Source: Rubellimicrobium aerolatum
GTDB lineage: Bacteria; Pseudomonadota; Alphaproteobacteria; Rhodobacterales; Rhodobacteraceae
DNA length: 64,000 nucleotides
Reading direction: 5' to 3'
Assembly: GCF_017872975.1 (NCBI RefSeq)
Contig: NZ_JAGGJP010000002.1
Span: 62,001 to 126,000, forward strand
A model generated the notes under the pieces. That model was given only the letters and a program-made list of their open reading frames with translations. It was not told the origin of the DNA and did no database searches. Shown one piece after another: positions 55,119 to 63,303 of the stretch. Every line of letters begins with the position of its first letter. Position 1 is the stretch's first letter. The position numbers and the translations under genes were made by a program.

Positions 55119-55283
55119 GCGCGAGGGCTCCCCCAGGTTTCCGTGGGGTTGTCCGCCGCCGTGATGCGAAACGCAAGCCGCCCCTTCGGCGACGCCCGAG
55201 GCCCGCCGCGCGTCGTTTTGCGCCTCGCGCCGGGGCCGCGCAGCCGCTAGAAGGCCGCAGACCCGCCTGACAAGGATCGCCCG

Positions 55284-56567
55284 ATGCTGGACAACGGCTT
55301 CTTCGACACCTCTCTCGCCGCCCGCGACCCCGAGATCGCCCACGCCATCGCGCAGGAGCTGGGCCGCCAGCGCCACGAGATCGAGCTGATCGCGAGCGAG
55401 AACATCGTGAGCCGCGCCGTGCTGGAGGCGCAGGGCTCGGTGATGACCAACAAGTACGCCGAGGGCTATCCGGGCAAGCGCTATTACGGCGGCTGCCAGT
55501 TCGTGGACGTGGCGGAGACGCTGGCGATCGAGCGGGCGAAGCGGCTCTTCGGCTGCGCCTTCGCCAACGTCCAGCCCAACTCGGGCTCGCAGGCGAACCA
55601 GGGGGTCTACACGGCGCTCCTCCAGCCGGGCGACACCATCCTCGGCATGAGCCTCGACGCCGGCGGCCACCTGACCCACGGCGCCAAGCCCAACCAGTCG
55701 GGCAAGTGGTTCAACGCCATCCAATACGGAGTGCGGCGGCAGGACAGCCTTCTCGACTACGATCAGGTCGCGGGGCTGGCCACCGAGCACAGGCCCAAGG
55801 CGATCATCGCCGGCGGCTCGGCCATCCCGCGCGTCATCGACTTCGCCCGGATGCGCGAGATCGCCGACAGCGTGGGCGCCTACCTGATCGTGGACATGGC
55901 GCACTTCGCGGGGCTCGTGGCGGCGGGGCTCTACCCCTCGCCCTTCCCCCACGCCCATGTCGCGACCACGACCACGCACAAGACCCTGCGCGGCCCGCGC
56001 GGCGGGATGATCCTCACCAACGACGAGGACATCGCCAAGAAGATCAACTCGGCCATCTTCCCCGGCATCCAGGGCGGCCCGCTCATGCACGTCATCGCGG
56101 CCAAGGCCGTGGCCTTCGGCGAGGCGCTGGAGCCGTCGTTCAAGGACTACCAGCGGCAGGTCGTGGCCAATGCCCAGGCGCTCGCCGACGAGCTGATGAA
56201 GGGCGGGCTCGACATCGTGACGGGGGGCACCGACACCCACCTGATGCTCGTGGACCTGCGGCCCAAGGGCGTGAAGGGCAACGCCACCGAACAGGCGCTC
56301 GGCCGCGCCTGCATCACCTGCAACAAGAACGGCGTCCCCTTCGACCCCGAGAAGCCGACCGTCACCTCGGGCGTGCGCCTGGGCTCCCCCGCGGCGACGA
56401 CGCGGGGGTTCGGAGAGGCCGAGTTCCGGCAGGTCGGCCGCTGGATCATCGAGGTCGTGGACGGGCTCAAGGCGACCGACGGGCAGGGCGACGCGGCCAT
56501 CGAGGCGCGGGTCGCCGCCGAGGTGCAGGCGCTCTGCGAGCGGTTCCCGATCTATCCGGGGCTCTGA
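55284..56567 (+). CDS. glyA: serine hydroxymethyltransferase
   Basis: 427 residues. [36 protein letters not shown], and the PLP-lysine motif [14 protein letters not shown]. Interconverts serine and glycine with tetrahydrofolate. The 165-bp gap upstream shows no glycine riboswitch. Confidence 0.97.
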   Translation: MLDNGFFDTSLAARDPEIAHAIAQELGRQRHEIELIASENIVSRAVLEAQGSVMTNKYAEGYPGKRYYGGCQFVDVAETLAIERAKRLFGCAFANVQPNSGSQANQGVYTALLQPGDTILGMSLDAGGHLTHGAKPNQSGKWFNAIQYGVRRQDSLLDYDQVAGLATEHRPKAIIAGGSAIPRVIDFARMREIADSVGAYLIVDMAHFAGLVAAGLYPSPFPHAHVATTTTHKTLRGPRGGMILTNDEDIAKKINSAIFPGIQGGPLMHVIAAKAVAFGEALEPSFKDYQRQVVANAQALADELMKGGLDIVTGGTDTHLMLVDLRPKGVKGNATEQALGRACITCNKNGVPFDPEKPTVTSGVRLGSPAATTRGFGEAEFRQVGRWIIEVVDGLKATDGQGDAAIEARVAAEVQALCERFPIYPGL

Positions 56568-56633
56568 CGTCCTCCCTCCGGGGCCGCGCTGGCGGCCCTG
56601 GAGCCCGGCGGGACGCGCGGCTAGAGAACGGCC

Positions 56634-57383
56634 ATGCTGAACATCCTTCGCCACGGCACCCCGACTGATCGCCCCGCCCTGCTCATCGCCCATGGCCTCT
56701 TCGGCTCGGCCCGGAACTGGGGCGTGATCGCCAGGCGGCTGTCGGACGGGCGCGAGGTGCTGGCCGTGGACATGAGGAACCACGGCGAGAGCCCGCACGA
56801 CCCCGTGCACGACTACCCGTCCATGGCGCGCGACCTCGCCGAGGTCATCGAGGCCCAGGGCGGCCCGATGGACGTGCTGGGGCATTCCATGGGCGGCAAG
56901 GCCGCCATGGTGCTGGCGCTGACGCGGCCGGGGCTGGTGCGGCGTCTCGTGGCGCTCGACATCGCGCCGGTGGGCTACGCGCACACGCAGTTGCCCGCCA
57001 TCGCGGCGATGCGGCGGGTGGACCTCGCCACCGTCGGCTCGCGGAGCGAGGCCGAGGCGCGGATGGGGGCCGATCCGGCGATCGCGCCGTTCCTGCTCCA
57101 GAGCCTCGACCTTCAGGGCCGGCGCTGGCGGCTGAACCTCGACGCGCTGGAGGCGGGGATGGATGCGGTGATCGGCTTCCCGGAGGTCGCGGGGCGCTTC
57201 GACGGGCCTACGCTGTTCCTCTCGGGCGAGCTGTCCACCTATGTTCGGCCCGAGCACCGGGCGCGCATCAAGGCGCTGTTCCCCGGCGCCCGCTTCGCCC
57301 GCGTCAAGGGCGCGGGGCACTGGGTCCATGCCGACCGCCCCCGCGAGACGGAGGCGGCGGTCAGGGCCTTCCTCGACGCCTAG
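56634..57383 (+). CDS. alpha/beta hydrolase (YbfF-type esterase)
   Basis: 249 residues. AHGLFGSARNWGVIARRL (oxyanion region), DMRNHGESPH, nucleophile in VLGHSMGGKAAM, and the catalytic His in KGAGHWVHADRP. Cytoplasmic esterase of unknown substrate; follows glyA on the same strand. Confidence 0.88.
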   Translation: MLNILRHGTPTDRPALLIAHGLFGSARNWGVIARRLSDGREVLAVDMRNHGESPHDPVHDYPSMARDLAEVIEAQGGPMDVLGHSMGGKAAMVLALTRPGLVRRLVALDIAPVGYAHTQLPAIAAMRRVDLATVGSRSEAEARMGADPAIAPFLLQSLDLQGRRWRLNLDALEAGMDAVIGFPEVAGRFDGPTLFLSGELSTYVRPEHRARIKALFPGARFARVKGAGHWVHADRPRETEAAVRAFLDA

Positions 57384-57403
57384 ACAGGCGCCGTCGGGCG
57401 GGG

Positions 57404-57904
57404 TCAGCGCAGGCTGACCTCGGCCACGTTGTCCTGATAGTCCTTCTTCGGGTCGCGGCCGAGGATCGACAGCACCCCGGCGATCAGCGAGGAGCCGTCC
57501 TTCCAGATCTTGCCGTGCGCCGGGTCCAGCCGCAGCAGCGCCAGCTTGGGGTCGTCCTTGCCCCCCTCGTACCAGGCGGCCACGTGCGGGTTCCACAGCG
57601 CGTCGATCATCGCCCGGTTGTTGTCCACCCGGATCGTGCCCGACACCGTCGCCCAGATGTCGTGCCCCTTGGACACGAAGTGCAGGCTGGCGTCCTTGGC
57701 CCCCTGCCCCAGATGCTCCACGAGGTCGGATTCGGTGTTGCCGAAGAACCAGATCGGGCCGTGATCCCCGTCGTCCGCCAGTTGCGCGGTCATCGGGCGC
57801 GACTCGATCTCGGAGCCCAGGCCCAGCATCACGGTCATGTCCTTGCGGAGCGCGGCCCAGAAGCGGGCCTCGATCTCGGCGTCCTTCTTGGGGTCGTCGG
57901 TCAT
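57404..57904 (-). CDS. pyridoxamine 5'-phosphate oxidase-like (general stress) protein
   Basis: 166 residues from ATG 57904 with AAGGAG. The flavin-reductase-like split barrel is indicated by GPIWFFGNTESDLVEHL and LHFVSKGHDIWATVSG. The family binds FMN or related cofactors; the reaction is unknown. Confidence 0.85.
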   Translation of the reverse strand: MTDDPKKDAEIEARFWAALRKDMTVMLGLGSEIESRPMTAQLADDGDHGPIWFFGNTESDLVEHLGQGAKDASLHFVSKGHDIWATVSGTIRVDNNRAMIDALWNPHVAAWYEGGKDDPKLALLRLDPAHGKIWKDGSSLIAGVLSILGRDPKKDYQDNVAEVSLR

Positions 57905-57905
57905 G

Positions 57906-58325
57906 GGTGTCGTCTCCTTGCGGTTCGGCGGGAGAACGGGCCGGCGCGGGGGCGGGTTCCGTGACGGGCGCGGGGGCGGGCTCGGGCTGGGCGGTGGCCT
58001 CCGCCGCTTCCGCCGCCGCCGCCGCGCGCGCGTCGTCCTCGGCCGCCCATTCGGGGTAGCGGTGGCGCGAGAACCAGGGGACGCGGGGGCGCTCGGGGTG
58101 GTCGGGGAAGTGGTAGCCGGCCTCCTCCCAGACCTGGCGCTGGATGAAGGAGCGGGCGACGCGGGCCTCCTCGCGCGGGTCGGCGATGCGGCGCTGGCCG
58201 AAGGGGGCCTCGGGGCGGCCGCGCAGGATCTCGGCCAGCCGGTTGGGCCGGTGCGGCGACGGGAGCGGCGCGTCGAGGAGGGCGAGGTCCTCGGGCGTGC
58301 AGGGCTGGGCGTGGTCGAGCGGCAT
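57906..58325 (-). CDS. hypothetical protein; no in-frame stop before the next gene (3' end approximate)
   Basis: ATG 58325 follows CAGGAGATC. About 140 codons with GC-rich third positions encode MPLDHAQPCTPEDLALLDAP, a charged segment with QRQVWEEAGYHFPDHPERP and PWFSRHRYPEW, and an Ala/Pro/Glu-rich tail. No stop occurs in this frame before the start of the stress-protein gene at 57904, which it enters in another frame. A frameshift in the Ala/Pro-rich tail or at the overlap is likely. The start lies 55 nt after repeat copy 2. Confidence 0.5.
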
Positions 58326-58378
58326 GGGTCGGATCTCCTGGGCAGGGGCATGGCTTTGGAGGCCATCCTGCCCGGGAA

Positions 58379-58435
58379 GCGTTAACGCCGTCCGACAGCA
58401 ACGAACGCTCAGGGGTCGATTCGCGCAACGCCCCC
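58379..58435 (-). promoter_or_regulatory. dispersed promoter-like repeat, copy 2
   Basis: Read on the minus strand it shows GCGTTGCGCGAATCGA, CCCTGAGCGTTCGTTGCTGT and GGACGGCGTTAACG, almost the same as copy 1 at 28841 and with nearly the same distance to the next ATG (58325). Confidence 0.5.
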
Positions 58436-58457
58436 GCTGGGGCGCCCGCGGGGGGCG

Positions 58458-58655
58458 TCAGTCCTCGGCGGCCTCGCCGGAGTCCCCGTCGCCCTCGTCG
58501 TCGGCGTCGCCGGGGGTGACGGGCGCGGTCGAGTTCGCCTCGGCGGGGTTGCCCTCGGTGACGGCCTCGGGGCCGCCGGTGGCGAAGAAGATCAGCCACA
58601 GGACCACCACGACGACGATCCCGATGACGATGCCGAGGATGGCGTTGCGGCTCAT
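58458..58655 (-). CDS. small single-span membrane protein with acidic tail
   Basis: 65 residues from ATG 58655. Helix ILGIVIGIVVVVVLWLIFFA followed by an acidic, Asp/Glu-rich tail. Start follows GGAGC. Function unknown. Confidence 0.6.
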   Translation of the reverse strand: MSRNAILGIVIGIVVVVVLWLIFFATGGPEAVTEGNPAEANSTAPVTPGDADDEGDGDSGEAAED

Positions 58656-59259
58656 GGTGGGGGTGCTCCGGTGGGGGTTCCGGGGGGACAAGGGCGGAAG
58701 GGGCGGCGGGGTTCCGTGAGTTCGGTGCGCGGCGGTTGGGGCGGCGTTGACCGGGAGGGGCGAGGGTGGGGGGATGCCGGATCGACCCGGTCAAGGACGG
58801 GGTCGTGGAGAGGCCCGAGGGGTGGTCGTCGGTTCACGGACCGGCTGGCCGGGGGTGGGCGGGTGGATGCGGGCGTCAGGTGAGCAGGTCCCAGCGCAGC
58901 CGAGGTTCACCCGCAGGGGGTCCGCGCGTCACCGTCGCAGGGTTGTAGGGTGGGTGAAACCCACCGTGGCTCGACGTGCGGATGGCGCAATGGTGGGTTG
59001 GCACCCACCCTACGGGTTGCTGGCAGGGTGCGCTTCAGCGCACCACGGGGGTTCAGGTGGTGCGCTGAAGCGCACCCTACGCAGGCCATCGGGTGAGGAG
59101 ATGGCCTCGTTCCGAGCGGCAACGACGGGGGTCGATGGTGGATGGACCCGCGCCGGAGAAGTAGAGGCAGCTACATAAAGCTCCTTGCTCTATGCTAGGA
59201 ACCAGCGTGACCATGAAGTCGCTGACCAGATGGCACGTTTGATCGCTAGGGAGGTGGCA
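58656..59259. other. intergenic region with REP-like hairpins
   Basis: 604 bp without a convincing gene. The right half (58946-59080) holds four hairpins described separately. Confidence 0.5.
58946..59080. repeat. cluster of four REP-like hairpins
   Basis: Hairpins GGTGGGTGAAACCCACC (58949-58965), GGTGGGTTGGCACCCACC (58992-59009), GGTGCGCTTCAGCGCACC (59027-59044) and GGTGCGCTGAAGCGCACC (59058-59075). Each kind occurs twice in opposite orientation, with TAGGG or its complement at the outer edges. Such mosaics mark REP/BIME elements. Confidence 0.65.
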
Positions 59260-59478
59260 ATGGCAACTTATAAGGAGATTCGGGAGCACACCCGTAAGAC
59301 GCGCGGCTTCGTCCCGCAAAACTGCTGGATTGCTCATGTCCTGGATACGCATGGCCTAACACAGAGGATTGCTCCTAACCGCCAAGATCCGCAGAAGCGG
59401 GTGAAGCCGTGCCCGGAGAACAAATGGGGAAGCCTTGAAGCTGCAATGCGGGAATTGGGCGCCCTGCCTTCGAAGTGA
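59260..59478 (+). CDS. small conserved hypothetical protein
   Basis: 72 residues from ATG 59260 with GGGAGG; an in-frame ATG further upstream is possible. MATYKEIREHTRKTRGFVPQ ... CWIAHVLDTHGL ... CPENKWGSLEAAMRELG matches a short, widespread protein seen in accessory DNA of many bacteria, function unknown. Its GC is lower than that of the surrounding core genes. Confidence 0.65.
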   Translation: MATYKEIREHTRKTRGFVPQNCWIAHVLDTHGLTQRIAPNRQDPQKRVKPCPENKWGSLEAAMRELGALPSK

Positions 59479-59545
59479 GCGCGTTCAACAGTAAGAACCC
59501 GCGCCGGAAGCGCGGAACCATCCACCCTATGCTTGCTAAAACTCG

Positions 59546-60094
59546 CTACGACACTTCAAGCCCATGGCGCTCATGAGCGGCCATCGCACCATTCATACAG
59601 TTCGCAAGCGTCCAGACGTTTTCAACTATTTCTGTGCCAAGTTCCGCACGAATTTTGCTCGACCAGCGAATCAGGGAAACACTTTGAGCAAGAGCAAGAA
59701 TTATCAAGCAATCATCAGAGTCCGCAAGCATCCGCATGAACCCGACAACAAACGTGACTTGCAAATTTTCGTTGGAAGTGATTTTGGATAGATGAACTGT
59801 CGCTGCAACCGCACACATATCAAAAGACATGACAGTTTCATCGTCCAGAACAATAGATTTTTGGATGGAGAGATTTTCTCTTTTATGCTTTTGGCGAAAT
59901 TGATCATATTGATTGCGAAACTCACTGGCTAGAAGCTCAGAAGTTTTATTAGCTGAACTCACAAAGCGCACAGGCACACCATCCTGATCGCGCTCCGCAG
60001 TCACGGTCGCCAAAGGATGAGCGCCGTAAGTTTCTAAATAAGATTCATGGTTGATAAAATGCTTACATATCTTCAACGTATTGCCACCAAACAT
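59546..60094 (-). CDS. AT-rich orphan protein, probably acquired
   Basis: 182 residues from ATG 60094 with GGAGAAGAGAAG. Soluble, no motif recognised; segments include FRNQYDQFRQKHKREN and VVGFMRMLADSDDCLIILAL. Codon use is far more AT-rich than elsewhere in the window, a sign of transfer. It lies between the short protein at 59260 and the lepA remnant. Confidence 0.65.
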   Translation of the reverse strand: MFGGNTLKICKHFINHESYLETYGAHPLATVTAERDQDGVPVRFVSSANKTSELLASEFRNQYDQFRQKHKRENLSIQKSIVLDDETVMSFDMCAVAATVHLSKITSNENLQVTFVVGFMRMLADSDDCLIILALAQSVSLIRWSSKIRAELGTEIVENVWTLANCMNGAMAAHERHGLEVS

Positions 60095-60164
60095 CTTCTC
60101 TTCTCCGCCAAACTATTTAGCGAAGAGTCGGCGAGACTTATGGCAATATTGTGGCGCTGGCTCA

Positions 60165-60565
60165 TCACCCATCCATCTTCAGCGCCGAGATGAACGCCTC
60201 CTGCGGGATGTCCACCTTCCCGAACTGCCTCATCTTCTTCTTCCCGGCCTTCTGCTTGTCGAGCAGCTTCAGCTTGCGCGTCGCGTCTCCGCCGTAGCAC
60301 TTGGCGGTCACGTCCTTCCGCAGCGCCGACAGCGTCTCGCGGGCGATGACCTTGCCGCCGATGGCCGCCTGGATCGGGATCTTGAACATGTGGCGGGGGA
60401 TCAGGTCCTTGAGCTTCTCCACCATCGCCCGGCCCCGCATCCGGGCCCGGTCGCGGTGGACCATCATCGACAGGGCGTCCACCGGCTCGTCGTTGACGAG
60501 GACCTGCATCTTCACCAGGGCGTCCTCGCGGTAGCCGGTGGTCGCGTGGTCGAAGCTGGCGTGGC
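60165..60565 (-). pseudogene. 3' remnant of lepA (elongation factor 4)
   Basis: About 130 codons match only the C-terminal part of LepA (usually about 600 residues): [64 protein letters not shown] and the basic tail [20 protein letters not shown]. Upstream, where the GTPase domains should be, lies the unrelated AIM24-like gene. It ends normally at TGA 60165. Either an old broken copy or the trace of an insertion that used lepA. Confidence 0.85.
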
Positions 60566-60614
60566 CGTTCCGGCGAGAGGACCCCGGCAAGCCGGCCCGC
60601 GCGGGACGCCGGCC

Positions 60615-61292
60615 TCACTCGAAGAGGGAGCCCTGGATGCCGGCGCCGGTCATGGTCTCGTAGATGTGCTGGTTCCAGTAGGGCGTCCAGCACACCAGCG
60701 CGCGTCCCGTCCCCCGGAAGGCGCGGAGCCGCTTCTGGCCCAAAAGCGGCGCGGCCCAGATCGAGCCCGCCCTCTCGGAGGAGAAGCGCAGGCCCCGCGT
60801 CCGGCCCAGCACGAGGCGGCCCTGGACGCGCATCTCGTCCTCCACCTCCACCGTCTCCACCGGGCCCGGCGCGTTGATGGCGACGCGGCCCTGCCCCGCG
60901 AGCGTGGTCTTCCAGGCGAGGAGCCCGTCGCCGGCCCAGAAGGCGGGCCAGAACCTTTCGCGGTAGAGGCCGAGGCGCACGCCCTCCTCGGCCGCCCAGA
61001 ACACGCCGGGTTCGAGCACCCAGGACTCCCCTTCCTCCACGTCGAGGACGTGGTAGCCCCCGAGCGAGGGTTGCAGCAGCACCGAGCCGGTGCCGTGGTA
61101 GCGCGGCCGGACCCGCGCCTCGCCCGAGACGAGGCCGCGGAGGAGGTCGCCGGGACCGGGCAGCCGCGCGGTGGCGCGCACGGGGCCGCGCAGGTTCGAC
61201 ACCGCGCCGCGCCGGGTGCGGACGCCCTCGTCCCGCAGGTCCACCCGGACCTGCCGCATCCCCTCGACCTCGCGCACGGAGAAGGTCGCCAT
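60615..61292 (-). CDS. AIM24 (DUF124) family protein
   Basis: 225 residues. Beta-rich AIM24 fold (GTGSVLLQPSLGGYHVLDVEEG, ETMTGAGIQGSLFE). Function unknown in bacteria. Its ATG shares one base with the stop of the gene before it (TGATG), so the two are coupled. Confidence 0.8.
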   Translation of the reverse strand: MATFSVREVEGMRQVRVDLRDEGVRTRRGAVSNLRGPVRATARLPGPGDLLRGLVSGEARVRPRYHGTGSVLLQPSLGGYHVLDVEEGESWVLEPGVFWAAEEGVRLGLYRERFWPAFWAGDGLLAWKTTLAGQGRVAINAPGPVETVEVEDEMRVQGRLVLGRTRGLRFSSERAGSIWAAPLLGQKRLRAFRGTGRALVCWTPYWNQHIYETMTGAGIQGSLFE

Positions 61293-62134
61293 CAGGAATC
61301 CCCCGCCCGATCAACGAAGGCCGCGCCCTCGTCCCAGGCCATCTGGCGGTCCCACAGGAGGCGGAACGGGTCGGGGTCGAGCCCCGCCTCGCCCCGGAGC
61401 GGGTCGTCGAGATAGGCGATGACGAACAGCACCACGCCCAGGAAGAAGGCGGAGATGGTGCCCAGGATCAGGTGCGCCACGAGCTTGATCCGCAGCAGGA
61501 CGATGATGAGGAGGTTGAGCGCGGCCCCGACCAGCACCGCCTGCCAGAGCACGTCGGGGATGCGGGTGATGACGCCGTTGAGCCGCTGCTGGCGGGCCTG
61601 CGCGAAGGCGCCGAAGGCCGACAGCGTCTCGGCGTGGACGATCTCCTGGCCCGCGCCCTGCGGCTCGAAGCCGGCGAGGCGCAGCCGCAGCGCGTCCACG
61701 CGGTTGGCGCCGCCGTTCAGCACCTCGCCCCGCCGGTGGGCGGGCCAGTCCTTGTGGATGGTGAACAGGGTGTAGTCCCGGAGCTGCCCCCGCATCCGCG
61801 ACCGCAGCGGCTCGGGGTAGGAGCCCATGTCGGCGTAGAGCGCGCCGAGCGCGCCGGCCTCCGCCTCGATGTCCTGCCCCACCGCCTCGCGGTTCTGGTA
61901 GGCCGCGACGGTCAGCAGGCCGAGGAGCAGCGCGTAGAAGAGCGAGAAGCTCGCGGTGGCGTAGCCGATGGTCTCGTTGATGGTGGGGTCGGCGCGGCCG
62001 ATCAGCAGCCGCAGGATGGGCTTGAGGAGGAGGATGCCGGCGATGGCGGCCAGGACGAAGGTCGTGGTCAGCATCAGGGCGAGATCGCCGGGGGCCAGGT
62101 CGAGCAGCCGGTCGCGCCACGCCGAGAGGTCCAT
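61292..62134 (-). CDS. DUF4239-like membrane protein
   Basis: 280 residues. Helices near 20-42 and 55-80, a soluble middle (RLAGFEPQGAGQEIVHAETL) and two helices near the C-terminus (about 200-255). INETIGYATASFSLFYALLLG is typical of DUF4239. Inner-membrane protein of unknown function, coupled to the AIM24 gene. Confidence 0.78.
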   Translation of the reverse strand: MDLSAWRDRLLDLAPGDLALMLTTTFVLAAIAGILLLKPILRLLIGRADPTINETIGYATASFSLFYALLLGLLTVAAYQNREAVGQDIEAEAGALGALYADMGSYPEPLRSRMRGQLRDYTLFTIHKDWPAHRRGEVLNGGANRVDALRLRLAGFEPQGAGQEIVHAETLSAFGAFAQARQQRLNGVITRIPDVLWQAVLVGAALNLLIIVLLRIKLVAHLILGTISAFFLGVVLFVIAYLDDPLRGEAGLDPDPFRLLWDRQMAWDEGAAFVDRAGDS

Positions 62135-62254
62135 GCCACACTCCGGGTTCCGCCCTGGATGCTAGACAAAGCCGCATGGGACGCAAGCCCGGGCTTCCGC
62201 AGCGGCAAGAGGATCGTCTAGGCTTGCACGTCCGGCGGGCGAAGGAGGGGCGGC

Positions 62255-63226
62255 GTGGGGGCAGGGGCGAGGGGCCGGTGGGCGGCCTGGGCGGTGGCGG
62301 CGGCGGCGCTCCTGGGGTCGGGGGGCGCGGCGGCGCAGGAGATGACCGTCTACTCGATCGGCACGGCCGACCTCGACGGCGGCTACTGGCGGGTGGCCGA
62401 GGCGCTCTGCCGGCTCGCCAACGAGGCCACGGGGCCACGGGCGCGCTGCTCGCCCGAGACGACGCCGGGCTCGATCTACAACCTGCTGGCGCTGCGGCAG
62501 GGGCAGCTCGACCTCGCCATCGTCCAGTCCGACTGGCAGCGCGCCGCCTGGGAGGGGCGGCCCCCGCTCGACGCGCCCATGACCGAGCTGCGGAGCGTGC
62601 TCTCGCTCCACGAGGAGCAGGCGACGCTCCTGGCGCGCGGCGGCGCGGGCATCGCGGGCTTCGGCGACCTCCGGGGGCGGCGGCTGGACCTCGGGCCCCC
62701 GGCCTCGGGGCGGCGGGCGACGCTCGCGCAGCTCATGGCGGCCTTCGGGATCGGCGCGGAGGACCTCGCCGGGACCGTGGAGCTGGCCACGGCCTCCTCC
62801 CTGGACCAGCTCTGCGCGGGCAGCATCGACGCCGCCCTCCTCGTGGTGGGCCATCCCAGCGCGGCGGTGGCCCGCGTGCTGGCCGAATGCGACGTGGCGC
62901 TGGTGCCGGTGGCGGGGCCCGAGCTGGCGGGCCTGCTGGAGCGGGGCGACCTCGCCGCCTCGCGGGTGCCGGCGGCGGCCTATGGGCTGGCCGGGCCGGA
63001 CCGGCCCACCGTGGCGGTGCGGGCGACCGTGGTCGCGCGGGCGGACGCCGACCCGGTGGTGGTCGGGGCCTTCGTGCGCGCGGCGCTGCGCGGCCTGCCC
63101 CGCCTGCGGCGCGAGGAGCCGCTGCTCGCCGGGCTCGGCCCCGACGCCATGCGGGACGCCGGCCTGACCGCGCCGCTCCATCCGGCGGCGGCGGCGGCCT
63201 TCGCCGGGGAGCGGAGCGCGGACTGA
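62255..63226 (+). CDS. TAXI-type TRAP transporter substrate-binding protein
   Basis: 323 residues from a GTG with AAGGAGGGG. Signal peptide ends GGAAAQE. The fold is that of TAXI binding proteins (VYSIGTADLDGGYWRVAEALC, LDLAIVQSDW, VELATASSLDQLC). TAXI proteins deliver solutes to a fused DctQM-like membrane subunit, but none lies in this window. Confidence 0.85.
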   Translation: MGAGARGRWAAWAVAAAALLGSGGAAAQEMTVYSIGTADLDGGYWRVAEALCRLANEATGPRARCSPETTPGSIYNLLALRQGQLDLAIVQSDWQRAAWEGRPPLDAPMTELRSVLSLHEEQATLLARGGAGIAGFGDLRGRRLDLGPPASGRRATLAQLMAAFGIGAEDLAGTVELATASSLDQLCAGSIDAALLVVGHPSAAVARVLAECDVALVPVAGPELAGLLERGDLAASRVPAAAYGLAGPDRPTVAVRATVVARADADPVVVGAFVRAALRGLPRLRREEPLLAGLGPDAMRDAGLTAPLHPAAAAAFAGERSAD

Positions 63227-63303
63227 CACGGCCCGCGCTTCCAGCCCTCACGGCGCGCGACCGCCCCTCCCCCTTCGGCCCGGGCGATGCTACCTCGGGG
63301 CCC

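Noticed and set aside
55119-55283. Glycine riboswitch upstream of glyA
   Set aside because: The 165-bp gap shows no paired aptamer-like structure that I could recognise.
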